Assembly (NCBI GenBank): GCA_007376535.1
Contig: VMGK01000004.1
Coordinates: 1 to 40,766, forward strand
From: Candidatus Berkelbacteria bacterium Licking1014_7
Lineage (GTDB): Bacteria > Patescibacteriota > UBA1384 > GWA2-35-9 > CG2-30-39-44
Length of the DNA: 40,766 nucleotides
Direction of reading: 5' to 3'
The position numbers and the translations under genes are program-made. Positions 12,596 to 21,551 of this stretch are shown here, piece after piece (within the stretch, counting starts at the first letter, position 1; each line of letters opens with the position of its first letter). The notes beneath the pieces were generated by a model. That model saw only the letters and a program-made list of their open reading frames with translations. It did no database searches and was not told the origin of the DNA.

Positions 12596-14899
12596 TCATT
12601 TTAAATTTTTTTCTAAAACAATTCTTTTTTCAATTGATGATAAAAGCCGTCTGGTTTGAATCACCACATCAGCCGTGATAGAGACAGAGGTAATGCCAGC
12701 GCGCACTACTGCTTCAAGCACTTCGGGATACACCGAGGCGGCGTTGCCACAAATTGAAGAAGTTTTGTGGAGTGCTCGGCATTTTTTTACGGTATATTCC
12801 ATCGCTTCAATCACCGCCTTGTTTCTCTCGTCAAAATTTTTATTTAAAGTGCCGTTGTCTCTGTCCACGCCAAGCATTAGTTGGGTTAAATCATTTGAGC
12901 CAATTGAGATGCCATCAATACCGCAGTTTAAGAATTCGTCAATCAGCCAAACATTAGCGGGAATTTCTACCATCATCCAGATCTTAAAATCGTTTGATCT
13001 TTTTAAGCCAGTTTTTTCTATGATCGCGAGAATTTCTTTAAGTTCATCAGGAGTTCTCACAAAGGGAATCATCAAATGGATATTGTCTAAGCCGTATTTT
13101 TCGCGCGCTTGCCAAAGCGCTTTTAATTCAAGTTGAAAAATTTCTGGCTCGGCAATATAGCGCGCAGCGCCCCTAAATCCCAACATGGGATTTTCTTCTT
13201 CTGGCTCAAATTTTTCACCGCCTTCAAGTCCGCGATATTCATTGGTCTTAAAATCGGTGGCGCGATAGACCACCGGTCGGGGCGAGAAAGCGACGGCAAT
13301 TTTTCTGATACCTTCTTCAAGTTCTGAAATGTATTCTTGTGTTTGATTATTTTCTATGAGAAGTTTGGGATGTTTGCCAAGTCCGGCAATCATAAATTCA
13401 GCGCGCAAAAGCCCCACGCCGTCTGACGGCAATAAAGCGGTTTTTTGCGCCAAATCGGGCTCACCTAAATTGATATAGACCTTGGTGGCAGTGGTGGGGA
13501 TTTCAAAAGTTGCGTTTGGAGAATTTTGAGTGGAGTTTGGGTGTGATGAAATTTTATGGTCAGAAATAATCGCTTGGTTGGCAATTTTTCCTTGATAAAT
13601 TACTCCGTTTATTCCGTCAACAGTAACGATTTGATTATTGGTAAGAATATGGGTGGCTTGGTTGGTGCCAACTACGGCCGGAATGCCAATTTCTCGGGAA
13701 ACAATCGCGGCATGCGAAGTTGCGCCGCCAGTATCTGTGACAATGGCTTTGGCTTTGCGCATGGCCGGCACATAAGATGGATCGGTCATTTCAGTAACCA
13801 AAATGTCGCCCTTTTCAATTTTGTCAATTTCTTGGGGTGAGTGGATGATGTTCACTTTTCCCCAAGCGATGCCGGCCGAGCCGGCGATTCCGTGCAAAAG
13901 TTCTTTGCCTAAATTTCCGGCTGGCGGTGTGAGTTGAAATTGGGCAGGCATTTTTTTTTCCAGTGTGGTAATTGGACGCGATTGGACAAAAAATAACTGA
14001 TTTTTTTCAATTGCCCATTCGCAGTCCTGCGGAGTCCTAAAATGGTTTTCAATTTTTTTAGCCAGTTGGGAAAGGGCGTGAATTTGATCTAAGGTAATTT
14101 TGGGCTGGTTTTTTTCGTCATCAGTTAATTTGATATGCGCGTTTTTACCGGCTTGATAAATCATTTTCCAATCTTGCGTTCGCACCGCGCTTTTCAAAAT
14201 AGCGAGGGTTTTTTTATCAACAATAAATTGATCTGGTGTTACTGAGCCAGCAACAATTGGTTCGCCCAGACCTTTTCCCGCTTCAATCATTATTTCATTG
14301 GTCTTACCGGATAGGGGATTAACGGTGAACAAAATTCCCGATGAGTCGGATTGAACCATTTTTTGCACCACTAATGCCATACCGATATCAAGGTGGTCAA
14401 AATTGTGTATCGCTCGGTAATAGATGGCGCGGGCTTCAAAAAGCGACGCGTATCCTTGCCGCACTGCTTTGATTAACTCATTTTTATTTGAGACATTCAG
14501 AAAAGTTTTTTGTTGCCCGGCAAAAGAAGCGCCTTTAAGATCTTCGGCAGTGGCAGAGGAGCGGACAGCCACCCACTGCGCGCCAAGTTTTTGATAACAT
14601 TCAATGATATCATTTTCTAAATCTTTGGGAATTTCTTTGGATAAAATTAATTTTTGGATTTCAAGCGCTTGGTGATTGAGTATCTGTGAGTTTTCTGGGT
14701 CAATAGTGGAAAGCAAGAGTTGGATTTTTTTATCTAATTTAGCGCGATTTAAAAAATTGAAATAAGCGCTGGCAGTAATTACAAAGCCGTCAGGGATATT
14801 GATGCCGGCTTTTACTAATTCTCCCAGATTCGCTCCTTTGCCGCCCGCTTCTTGAATATCGTTTTTGCCTATTTGTTTGAGCCAGAGAATATTGGGCAT
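12596..14899 (-). CDS. ppsA: Phosphoenolpyruvate synthase
   Basis: The 767-residue enzyme converts pyruvate, ATP and water to phosphoenolpyruvate, AMP and phosphate, allowing gluconeogenesis, or works in reverse. Three domains are in the usual order: N-terminal ATP-grasp nucleotide-binding domain (about 1-310, with GGKGANLGEL and AVRSSATAEDL), a swivelling phosphohistidine domain with TGGATSHAAIV (catalytic His396), and a C-terminal PEP-binding barrel (about 470-760) ending with SSICGNAAS, which carries the conserved Cys. Length fits the family (about 750-800). It starts 14 bases after the recA stop, so the pair is probably one transcript. The ribosome site is weak. Confidence 0.95.
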   Translation of the reverse strand: MPNILWLKQIGKNDIQEAGGKGANLGELVKAGINIPDGFVITASAYFNFLNRAKLDKKIQLLLSTIDPENSQILNHQALEIQKLILSKEIPKDLENDIIECYQKLGAQWVAVRSSATAEDLKGASFAGQQKTFLNVSNKNELIKAVRQGYASLFEARAIYYRAIHNFDHLDIGMALVVQKMVQSDSSGILFTVNPLSGKTNEIMIEAGKGLGEPIVAGSVTPDQFIVDKKTLAILKSAVRTQDWKMIYQAGKNAHIKLTDDEKNQPKITLDQIHALSQLAKKIENHFRTPQDCEWAIEKNQLFFVQSRPITTLEKKMPAQFQLTPPAGNLGKELLHGIAGSAGIAWGKVNIIHSPQEIDKIEKGDILVTEMTDPSYVPAMRKAKAIVTDTGGATSHAAIVSREIGIPAVVGTNQATHILTNNQIVTVDGINGVIYQGKIANQAIISDHKISSHPNSTQNSPNATFEIPTTATKVYINLGEPDLAQKTALLPSDGVGLLRAEFMIAGLGKHPKLLIENNQTQEYISELEEGIRKIAVAFSPRPVVYRATDFKTNEYRGLEGGEKFEPEEENPMLGFRGAARYIAEPEIFQLELKALWQAREKYGLDNIHLMIPFVRTPDELKEILAIIEKTGLKRSNDFKIWMMVEIPANVWLIDEFLNCGIDGISIGSNDLTQLMLGVDRDNGTLNKNFDERNKAVIEAMEYTVKKCRALHKTSSICGNAASVYPEVLEAVVRAGITSVSITADVVIQTRRLLSSIEKRIVLEKNLK

Positions 14900-14913
14900 T
14901 AAATTTCAATTTA

Positions 14914-15942
14914 TTATTTTTTCAGCACTTCTTTTTCAATTTCTTGGGAAATTTCAGGGTGATCGCGTAGAAATTGTTTGGCTGCTTCTCTGCCTTGACC
15001 GAGTTTTTCATTGTTTGAAGCCAGGGTGAACCAGGCGCCGGCTTTAATGATTATGCCTTGCTTAACGGCTAAATCCACCAGTTCGCTTTCGCGCGACAGC
15101 CCTTGCGCGTAAATTATTTCAAACTCAGCAACCTTAAAAGGCGGAGCCACTTTATTTTTTACGACTTTGGCTCTGACTCGGTTGCCGATGACATTTTCGC
15201 CATCTTTTATTTGTTCGATGCGGCGAACATCAATTCTTACCGAAGAGTAGAATTTAAGCGCCATGCCGCCACTGGTGGTTTCTGGGTTGCCAAACATTAT
15301 GCCGATTTTCATTCTGAGTTGATTGATAAAAATTACCACCGCTTTTGAATGGGATATGGCGGCAGTAAGTTTGCGCAGCGCTTGACTCATTAGGCGCGCC
15401 TGAAGTCCAACATGCGCGTCGCCCATTTCGCCTTCAAGTTCTGCTTGGGGGACGAGCGCGGAAACTGAGTCAATCACGATAATATCAATTGCATTTGATC
15501 GTACCAATGTCTCGGTGATTTCCAGCGCTTGCTCGCCGGAATTTGGTTGGGAAATCAGCAATTCCTCGAGATTAATACCAATGTTTTGCGCGTATTCTGG
15601 GTCAAAAGCATGCTCCGCATCGATAAACGCGCAGAGTCCGCCTTGGGCTTGGGCTGACGCGATGCTGGAGAGCGCCAGAGTGGTTTTGCCTGATGATTCT
15701 GGTCCAAAAATTTCAACCACTCTTCCTCTGGGCAAACCGCCAACTCCCAGCGCTAAGTCAAGCGAAATTGAGCCAGTCGGTATGGATTTAATTGATAATT
15801 TTTCCATATCGTTAAAGCGCATTATTGAACCCTGCCCGAAGTTTTTTTCAATTTGGGATATGGCTGATTCAAGCGCGACTGATTTACCTTTTGCGTTTGT
15901 TTGTTCTGTCGCCGTCCCTTTTGAAGAAGTTTTTTTTGACAT
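14914..15942 (-). CDS. recA: Recombinase A
   Basis: The 342-residue recombination filament protein drives strand exchange and the SOS-type response to DNA damage. The start is placed at the ATG at 15942 (MSKKTSSKG); an ATG 33 bases upstream would add residues that read like translated spacer. Walker [10 protein letters not shown] lies at residues 80-88. Other landmarks are IDAEHAFDP, the Walker B strand [12 protein letters not shown], and the L2/DNA-binding stretch [20 protein letters not shown]. The C-terminus ends EKEVLKK, with less acidic tail than E. coli. The N-terminal linker of about 20 residues is Thr/Lys-rich and longer than usual. No LexA-like operator was recognised upstream. Co-transcription with ppsA is likely. 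Confidence 0.97.
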   Translation of the reverse strand: MSKKTSSKGTATEQTNAKGKSVALESAISQIEKNFGQGSIMRFNDMEKLSIKSIPTGSISLDLALGVGGLPRGRVVEIFGPESSGKTTLALSSIASAQAQGGLCAFIDAEHAFDPEYAQNIGINLEELLISQPNSGEQALEITETLVRSNAIDIIVIDSVSALVPQAELEGEMGDAHVGLQARLMSQALRKLTAAISHSKAVVIFINQLRMKIGIMFGNPETTSGGMALKFYSSVRIDVRRIEQIKDGENVIGNRVRAKVVKNKVAPPFKVAEFEIIYAQGLSRESELVDLAVKQGIIIKAGAWFTLASNNEKLGQGREAAKQFLRDHPEISQEIEKEVLKK

Positions 15943-16292
15943 AATTTTCTTTTTAATATTGTTTGTAATTTGCAATTTGTGATTTGGTGTCTATTTCAAC
16001 GAGCAAGGAGCGCGTGGACGAGCAGGCTCGTTTCATTGAATTTTCAATTATCAATTCTCAATTTACATTGAATTTACAATGTTTCAATGTAACAAACAGG
16101 AATGTCTGAAAATTGTGTCATTGAAAATTGATTGCCTGCCCGCCGTAATTGCCTGAATGGAACACGAATGAATAATTCGAGTGGAATATCAAGCAATGAA
16201 GGTGGGAAAATTGTCCGCCAGCTGGCGGATTGAAAATTAAAAATTGATATGGAATATTTGAATCCGCCACTGGCGGAGCGGTTTAATACCCT
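15943..16292. other. Intergenic spacer with CCGCCA-type palindromes
   Basis: No gene was found. The spacer is A/T-rich word-like DNA with a perfect palindrome TCCGCCAGCTGGCGGA (16214-16229) and a second one TCCGCCACTGGCGGA (16263-16277). A phrase around CAAGCAATGAAGGTGGGA (about 16191-16208) recurs near 36609-36626. The palindromes lie just beyond the RodZ-like gene stop and may stabilise the end of that transcript, but no T-run follows. Confidence 0.5.
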
Positions 16293-16985
16293 TTATATCT
16301 TAGTATTTCCTTCCCCTCGGCTTTTTAAAATTTGAATGTTTTTAATGGTAGTTTTCTTAAATCTGTTTTGCGCGACTACTTCGATATTGTTGAGCCCTTC
16401 TTGTAATTTTACCCGCTGAGAGAACTCGCCATTTTTTTGCGCCAGGACCGACTCTTCGTTAATAAAGATATTGGCGTCTTGATTGACGCGACCGATAATT
16501 TCCACCGCGTCTTTTTCTACAATACTTTTCCCCTCGGGTGAAACTATCTCAATATTGGGAGCAGAAGTAAGAAAATGCACCTGAGACCAAATATAGAAAG
16601 CAATTAATGCAATTGAGCAAACAGAACCAGCGGCGAGCAATGTCTTGGGCGTGATAATAATTTTTGGTTCTTTGATTTTGGTCTGGACTGATAACATCCC
16701 TTCTTTTCTAAGATACCAGCCGTCATATTCTTTTTTAAAGTCATTGATTTTGCCACGATTTTGTCCTAAAAATTCAAGATATTTTTTAACAAAGCCAAAC
16801 GTATAGGTTCGGGTTGGTAAATTTGCAAAATCACTTTGTTCAATAGCGGTTAGATATTTGGGGTGGATTCTGGTTTTTTCTTCAACAAATTCCAGACCGA
16901 ATTTTCTTCTGCGACGGATGTTTTTCAAACGGCTACCAAAGGTTGCTGTCGCTATTTTTTTTGTTTTAAATTTTTTTAATTTCAT
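16293..16985 (-). CDS. RodZ-like membrane protein: HTH, one helix, Ig-like domain
   Basis: A 230-residue single-pass membrane protein. The N-terminal helix-turn-helix of the RodZ/HTH_25 type covers about residues 15-85 (SRLKNIRRRRKFGLEFVEEK, then YLTAIEQSDFANLP and TFGFVKKYLEFLG). A transmembrane helix follows at about 115-133 and an extracellular beta-rich domain at about 143-215 (IEIVSPEGKSIVEKDAVEIIG, GLNNIEVVAQN), similar to bacterial Ig-like/glucodextranase B domains rather than the usual RodZ tail. RodZ links MreB to the cell wall in rods; no mreB lies here. It follows ftsK by 12 bases, so the two form an operon tied to division or envelope. Confidence 0.75.
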   Translation of the reverse strand: MKLKKFKTKKIATATFGSRLKNIRRRRKFGLEFVEEKTRIHPKYLTAIEQSDFANLPTRTYTFGFVKKYLEFLGQNRGKINDFKKEYDGWYLRKEGMLSVQTKIKEPKIIITPKTLLAAGSVCSIALIAFYIWSQVHFLTSAPNIEIVSPEGKSIVEKDAVEIIGRVNQDANIFINEESVLAQKNGEFSQRVKLQEGLNNIEVVAQNRFKKTTIKNIQILKSRGEGNTKI

Positions 16986-16997
16986 TTTAATGCGGTT

Positions 16998-19067
16998 TTA
17001 ATGTGGTGGTTGAGAGATATTGTTTTGCGGGCGATCAGAGTCATTATTTGACAGTATTTCGCGCGGTTTAGATCCTTGCTGGGTTCCGATTATACCATGT
17101 TGTTCTAATATGTCTAAAAGTCGCGCCGCGCGCGCGTAACCGATTCTGAGTCGTCTTTGCAAAAGCGAAGCAGACGCGCGTCCGTGTTGAATAACGGTCT
17201 CTTTAGCTTCTTCGTATAAATCATCGTCTAACTCCCCGTCTTCGCCAACGCCCCAAATATTTGATATTGGTCGGTAGTTTTGAATAGAATCGTCATAAAT
17301 AGCTTCACCTTCTTTTTTTAGATAATCGCAGACCGCTTTAATTTCTTTGACTTGAATAAGCGGGCTTTGGGCGCGACGGGGTTTGCTCAGTTCCGCTGAT
17401 TGATAGAGCATATCGCCGTTGCCCAAAAGTTTTTCCGCGCCAGAGGAGTCCAGAATAGTGCGCGAGTCAATTTGAGACGCAACAGCAAAAGCGATGCGGG
17501 TAGGAATGTTGGCTTTAATTAATCCGGTGATGACATTAACTGATGGACGTTGAGTGGCAACGACAAGGTGTATGCCAGTGGCGCGCGCCATTTGCGAGAG
17601 ACGAACAATCGCTGCTTCCACTTCGTTGGCAGCTTGCGCCATAAGATCTGCCAATTCATCAATTATAACTATGATATATGGCATATGCCCCTGGATTGGG
17701 TCTTGGTTATATTCTTCAATATTGCGTTTGCGCGTTTGGGCAAAAAGTTTAAATCTTTTTTCCATTTCAGAGACCGCCCATTTTAAGGTGTTGATAGTTT
17801 TTTTAACTTCTATGACAACCGGGGTAAGCAAATTGGGAATGCCATTGTATTGAATGAATTCTACTCGTTTTGGGTCAATCAAAATTATTCTTAAGTCAGT
17901 GGGTGAATTTTGGAAAAGCAGAGTTAATATAAGAGCGTTGATGAAGTTTGATTTTCCGCTGCCAGTGGCGCCGGCGATAAGCAAGTGGGGCATTTTGGCT
18001 AAGTTGGATGTAAAAGGCGCGCCCGCCACATCGCGTCCTAAGGCAATTGATAAATTGTTTTTCTGTTTTATAAACACTTCTGATTCAAGTATTTCTTTAA
18101 GGGTGACAGTGGCAGGGATTTTATTGGGAATTTCAATACCAACCGCTGATTTTCCGGGAATGGGCGCTTCAATGCGAATTGGATGAGCGGCAAGCGCGAG
18201 CGATAAATCATTGGATCGGGCTACGATTTGAGTGAGTTTAACGCCTTCGTGTGGCTTTAAGGTGTATTGCGTGACAGTTGGTCCGATATTGACATCGCCC
18301 ATATTGACTTGAATATTAAAATCCTTTAAGGTTTTTTGGATGATTTCTGCGTTGCGACTAATATTGCCTGAGGTGGCGCGAGTGGAATGACTAAATAAAA
18401 GTTCAAGCGGCGGAAATTTCCAGTCCTTGTCTTGGGTTCTGGGGGTAAAAGATTGCTGAGGATTGTTCTCTGTTAAGGTTTGGGTTGATTGTTCCGCCGC
18501 CTTTTTGGTAAATTTGTTGATTACGGTTTCAAAAACCGATACTTTGTTTTCTGGTTGGGCAGTGTTGTCATCGTCTTGCCCTGCCCACTGGCGGATTTGA
18601 CGAATACTGGTGTTGGTAGCCAGCAGCAGGAAAATCATATTCAGGGCAAAGGTTAGCAATACGCCAGCAATCAGACCAAATGAGTTTTTCATTTGATCAA
18701 AAATTGTTGCCCCGACACTTCCTCCCTTGTCAGCAAAAAGTGATGGCACAAAAATAAAAAGACCAAGAATGCCGATAATTGAAGTGGGTTTGATATTCAA
18801 CTCTTTGGTTTTCCAGAGAAAATAGCCGATAATTAAAAAGGCGAACGGCACAACAAAAGCGCCTAACCCAAAAAGGTCTGAAATTAAGTTAAAAGCGTTT
18901 AATCCAAATGTTCCAGCAGTACCAAAAATTGACAAAAGAAAAATGACCCCCAGAGCCAAAAAAATAACCGATAAAATCTCCCGTTTGGTTTGCGGATCAA
19001 GTGTCCAATCAAATTTTTTATACCAAGAGTCCTCCGAATGTTTTCGGTATTTGCGTTTTCTACCCAT
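16998..19067 (-). CDS. ftsK: DNA translocase FtsK/SpoIIIE
   Basis: The 689-residue protein moves chromosomal DNA through the closing septum. Four N-terminal membrane helices (about 30-50, 68-85, 96-112 and 131-151) are followed by a short linker (about 155-225), so this is the compact form without the long E. coli linker. The motor has Walker A GATGSGKSN (366-373), the Walker B strand IIVIIDELADLM, and RPSVNVITGLIKANIPTRIA. The C-terminal winged-helix gamma domain (about 610-675, ASLLQRRLRIGYARAARLLD) would recognise polar DNA motifs. An AAGGAG site sits about nine bases before the ATG. A TGC-TATAAT at 19253-19258 could drive it through a palindromic element. Confidence 0.95.
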   Translation of the reverse strand: MGRKRKYRKHSEDSWYKKFDWTLDPQTKREILSVIFLALGVIFLLSIFGTAGTFGLNAFNLISDLFGLGAFVVPFAFLIIGYFLWKTKELNIKPTSIIGILGLFIFVPSLFADKGGSVGATIFDQMKNSFGLIAGVLLTFALNMIFLLLATNTSIRQIRQWAGQDDDNTAQPENKVSVFETVINKFTKKAAEQSTQTLTENNPQQSFTPRTQDKDWKFPPLELLFSHSTRATSGNISRNAEIIQKTLKDFNIQVNMGDVNIGPTVTQYTLKPHEGVKLTQIVARSNDLSLALAAHPIRIEAPIPGKSAVGIEIPNKIPATVTLKEILESEVFIKQKNNLSIALGRDVAGAPFTSNLAKMPHLLIAGATGSGKSNFINALILTLLFQNSPTDLRIILIDPKRVEFIQYNGIPNLLTPVVIEVKKTINTLKWAVSEMEKRFKLFAQTRKRNIEEYNQDPIQGHMPYIIVIIDELADLMAQAANEVEAAIVRLSQMARATGIHLVVATQRPSVNVITGLIKANIPTRIAFAVASQIDSRTILDSSGAEKLLGNGDMLYQSAELSKPRRAQSPLIQVKEIKAVCDYLKKEGEAIYDDSIQNYRPISNIWGVGEDGELDDDLYEEAKETVIQHGRASASLLQRRLRIGYARAARLLDILEQHGIIGTQQGSKPREILSNNDSDRPQNNISQPPH

Positions 19068-19091
19068 ATCAAAAATCTCCTTTTAATTTAT

Positions 19092-19253
19092 TAGACTTAT
19101 TACGAAACAACCTTTTCTACTGCAACTTGAAATTTTGGCTGTAAAATTATTCATCATTCGTCGTCGTCCCTCTGGGACGACTTCCTCACTCATAATTATT
19201 TTCGCTCAAAATTTCTGCGTTTCGTAGCGAAAAATTATTTCGTAATAAGTCTA
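19092..19253 (-). repeat. Family 2 palindromic element, copy B (162 bp)
   Basis: Perfect ends TAGACTTATTACGAAA and TTTCGTAATAAGTCTA. Its inverted sequence aligns with copy A (12014-12176) along the full length: it shares TTTTGAGCGAAAA and the core (on the minus strand TTGCAGTAGAAAAGGTT, at 19109-19125). The outer stem differs from copy A at several positions but every change is matched in the opposite arm. A central GTCGTCC/GGACGAC hairpin is present. It lies just upstream of ftsK. Confidence 0.8.
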
Positions 19254-19258
19254 TTATA
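19253..19258 (-). promoter_or_regulatory. Extended -10 upstream of ftsK
   Basis: On the minus strand TGTGC-TATAAT is an extended -10; the -35 region is weak. Transcription would start near 19246, inside the right end of palindromic element B, making the element the leader of the ftsK message. Confidence 0.5.
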
Positions 19259-19445
19259 GCACAAATAAAATAAATCAAAAATAAAACAGCAAAAAGCAAA
19301 AACACAAATAAAAAGTAAAAATTATTGCTGAAAATTGATAGAACGTTAAATCGTTTTCAGTGGCTTTATTATTTTCAACTTTTTAATTTTTAATATGTCA
19401 TTTTGATTTTTAATTTTTGATATTTGATTTAATTAGATGCGAACC
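19254..19445. other. Intergenic A/T-rich spacer between rnj and ftsK
   Basis: No gene or clear terminator was seen. It is composed of CAAAAA/ATTTTT-type words, including a TTTTTAATTTTTGATATTTGA stretch similar to tracts found in frame inside valS. Confidence 0.4.
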
Positions 19446-21305
19446 TTACACTTCTATAATTACCGGTATGATCATAGGTCTTCTTTGGGTTTTGTGGAAC
19501 AAAAAGTCGCCAAGTTTATCGCGCACCACCCTTTTGATATGGTCAAATTGCATGGGATACCGTTGGTTGTGTTTAATAAATAATCCAACAACTTCTTTGC
19601 GCGCCAAATGCACCAGTTCTTCTTGGTCGCGCATATAGATAAAGCCGCGCGAAATAATATCTGGCGAGGTAATAATCTTGCCAGTTTTTTTATCTATTGT
19701 AAGAATAACCACAAACATTCCTTCTTTGGCAAGCGCTTGGCGATCGCGAAGCACAATGTTTCCCACATCGCCCACACCCAGTCCATCAACCAAGACATAG
19801 CCGGATTGAACTTTGGTTTTAATCACTTGACCAATACCTTTTTCAAATTCAATAATTTCGCCGTTGTCCACCACAAAAGTGTTGTGTGGTTTAATTCCCA
19901 ATTCTTCGGCTAAGCGAGCGTGGATTTTGAGGTGGCGGTATTCGCCATGAATGGGCATAAAATATTCGGGATTGGTAATTTGAATCAGCAATTTAAGTTC
20001 TTCGCGCGAGGCGTGCCCTGAGGCGTGAATATCTAAGTGTCTGCCATAGATAACATTCGCGCCTTGTTTAAAAAGTCCGTTAATCGTGTTGGATATGGCT
20101 TGTTCATTGCCTGGAATTTGCGAAGCAGAGATTACCACAGTATCGTTTTGTCTGATTCTGATTTGTTTGTGTTCGCCGGATGCCATTCGGGAAAGCGCGG
20201 AGAATTCTTCACCTTGCGATCCGGTCGCCAAGATAGTTATTTTTTCATCAGATAGACCTTGGGCTTTGTGAATGTCAATAAATAACCCTTCAGGCGATTT
20301 TAAGTAGCCAAGTTTGAGCGCCATTTCAATATTTTTTTGCATTGAAAATCCTGAGACAGCGATTTTGCGGCGGTATTTTATTGACATTTCAATGATTTGC
20401 TGGATACGGTTGATTGCTGAGGCAAACATCGTGATAATTAGCCGTCCGCGCCCGTCTTTAAAAATGTTGTCAAAGGTTTTGATGATAATTGATTCAGAAA
20501 TAGTATAACCCGATCTTTCGGCGTTTGAAGAATCGGAAAGAAGCATTTTAACCCCTTCTTGTCCCAAGCGCGCGAGGTGAGCGAGATTGGTTTTTTGTCC
20601 AAAAATTGGTGTATGGTCAATTTTCCAGTCAGTAACATGCAGAATCATTCCTTCGGGCGTGCGAATAGCCAACGCCAAAGTGTCGGGGATAGAGTGCGCC
20701 ATTTGGACAAATTCAATTTCAAATACGCCGAGTTTGATTTTTTCTCCACCTTCTACCACGCTGATTTTAGGTGGTCGGTGATTAAATTCTTCGTATTTTA
20801 CCTTAATAAGTCCAGCGGTAAGTTGCGAAGCAAACATTTGGACATCGGGAAATTTTTTAGGAATGATATAGGGCGTTGCGCCGATATGGTCTTCATGTCC
20901 GTGGGTAAAAAGCCAACCTTTAATTTTATGGGCGTTTTCTTCAAGGTAGCGGGTATCAGGAATAACAAAATCAATTCCCAACATTTCTTCTTCCGGAAAC
21001 ATAATTCCGCAGTCCACGACAATAATATCATCTTCATATTCGTAAGCAATTATATTTTTGCCGTATTCGCCAAAACCACCGAGTGCTATGACTTTTAAAG
21101 TATGCTTTTTGAGCGGAGCGGTGATAACCGGCCGTTCGTCGCTATTGCGAACTTGCACATATTGATTCCGTTTGCCTTTGATGGTGTCTTTAATGCCTGG
21201 ATGGCGAGGTTGTCGTCTTTTGGGCATTGATTTTGGGTCAGTTTGCGCCAGATTGGTTGAGGCATTAACGCCTCCTGGCGCAAAAAGTAAAGTTTTGTCG
21301 TTCAT
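19446..21305 (-). CDS. rnj: Ribonuclease J
   Basis: The 619-residue metallo-beta-lactamase/beta-CASP nuclease has 5'-to-3' exo- and endonuclease activity on RNA and takes the place of RNase E in many bacteria. The start is placed at the ATG at 21305, which has AAGGAA six bases upstream; an ATG 45 bases further up is in leader-like DNA. Residues 1-65 are a basic extension that may bind RNA. The zinc signature is HGHEDH at 135-140, preceded by VVDCGIMFP. Later motifs include LLSDSSNAERSG, the beta-CASP strand TMFASAINRIQQI, ASGHASREEL and MPIHGEYRHL. The C-terminal domain continues to the end. Its leader carries a long hairpin and its promoter overlaps that of valS. Confidence 0.95.
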   Translation of the reverse strand: MNDKTLLFAPGGVNASTNLAQTDPKSMPKRRQPRHPGIKDTIKGKRNQYVQVRNSDERPVITAPLKKHTLKVIALGGFGEYGKNIIAYEYEDDIIVVDCGIMFPEEEMLGIDFVIPDTRYLEENAHKIKGWLFTHGHEDHIGATPYIIPKKFPDVQMFASQLTAGLIKVKYEEFNHRPPKISVVEGGEKIKLGVFEIEFVQMAHSIPDTLALAIRTPEGMILHVTDWKIDHTPIFGQKTNLAHLARLGQEGVKMLLSDSSNAERSGYTISESIIIKTFDNIFKDGRGRLIITMFASAINRIQQIIEMSIKYRRKIAVSGFSMQKNIEMALKLGYLKSPEGLFIDIHKAQGLSDEKITILATGSQGEEFSALSRMASGEHKQIRIRQNDTVVISASQIPGNEQAISNTINGLFKQGANVIYGRHLDIHASGHASREELKLLIQITNPEYFMPIHGEYRHLKIHARLAEELGIKPHNTFVVDNGEIIEFEKGIGQVIKTKVQSGYVLVDGLGVGDVGNIVLRDRQALAKEGMFVVILTIDKKTGKIITSPDIISRGFIYMRDQEELVHLARKEVVGLFIKHNQRYPMQFDHIKRVVRDKLGDFLFHKTQRRPMIIPVIIEV

Positions 21306-21402
21306 AATTTCCTTTTTTGGACTGGTTTGCCCCCTTGGGCAAGAGAACATCTTTAATTTAAAAAAATGTAAAATATAGTCCGATTATTTTTTTGGGCTTT
21401 GT

Positions 21403-21448
21403 ACCTTGAATTACGAAATAGTTCAAAAGCCATTTCGTAATTCAAGGT
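21403..21448. promoter_or_regulatory. Long hairpin in the rnj leader
   Basis: Perfect 17-base arms ACCTTGAATTACGAAAT (21403-21419) and ATTTCGTAATTCAAGGT (21432-21448) around a 12-base loop. On the minus strand this lies in the leader of rnj. On the plus strand it is followed by a TTTTT tract and would resemble a terminator, though no upstream plus-strand gene exists. The right arm recurs exactly at the 3' end of valS (23781-23797). Confidence 0.7.
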
Positions 21449-21497
21449 TTTTAATTAAATTTACCATTTCATTGATAGCGCATTGGATATTTTATCT

Positions 21498-21526
21498 ATT
21501 ATACCAATTTAAAACTTGCTTGTCAA
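21498..21526 (-). promoter_or_regulatory. Perfect consensus promoter for rnj
   Basis: On the minus strand TTGACA (21521-21526), a 17-base spacer and TATAAT (21498-21503) match the sigma-70 consensus fully. Transcription would start near 21491, giving a leader of about 185 bases. Confidence 0.82.
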
Positions 21527-21544
21527 GCGTTTTTTGGTTAAAAT
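21516..21544 (+). promoter_or_regulatory. Leaderless promoter for valS
   Basis: TTGCTT (21516-21521), a 17-base spacer and TAAAAT (21539-21544). The valS ATG at 21552 begins eight bases after the hexamer ends, so the message probably has no leader. The -35 shares DNA with the -35 of the divergent rnj promoter. Confidence 0.6.
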
Positions 21545-21551
21545 ACGAATT

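Noticed and set aside
15515-15982. A 155-residue plus-strand ORF opposite recA
   Set aside because: It is antisense to conserved RecA motifs and has no independent support.
20559-21098. A 179-residue plus-strand ORF opposite rnj
   Set aside because: It lies over the conserved metallo-beta-lactamase part of RNase J, is Phe/Asn-rich and has no ribosome site.
21403-21448. T-box riboswitch for valS
   Set aside because: The hairpin lacks the T-box sequence and specifier loop features, and lies upstream of the valS promoter.
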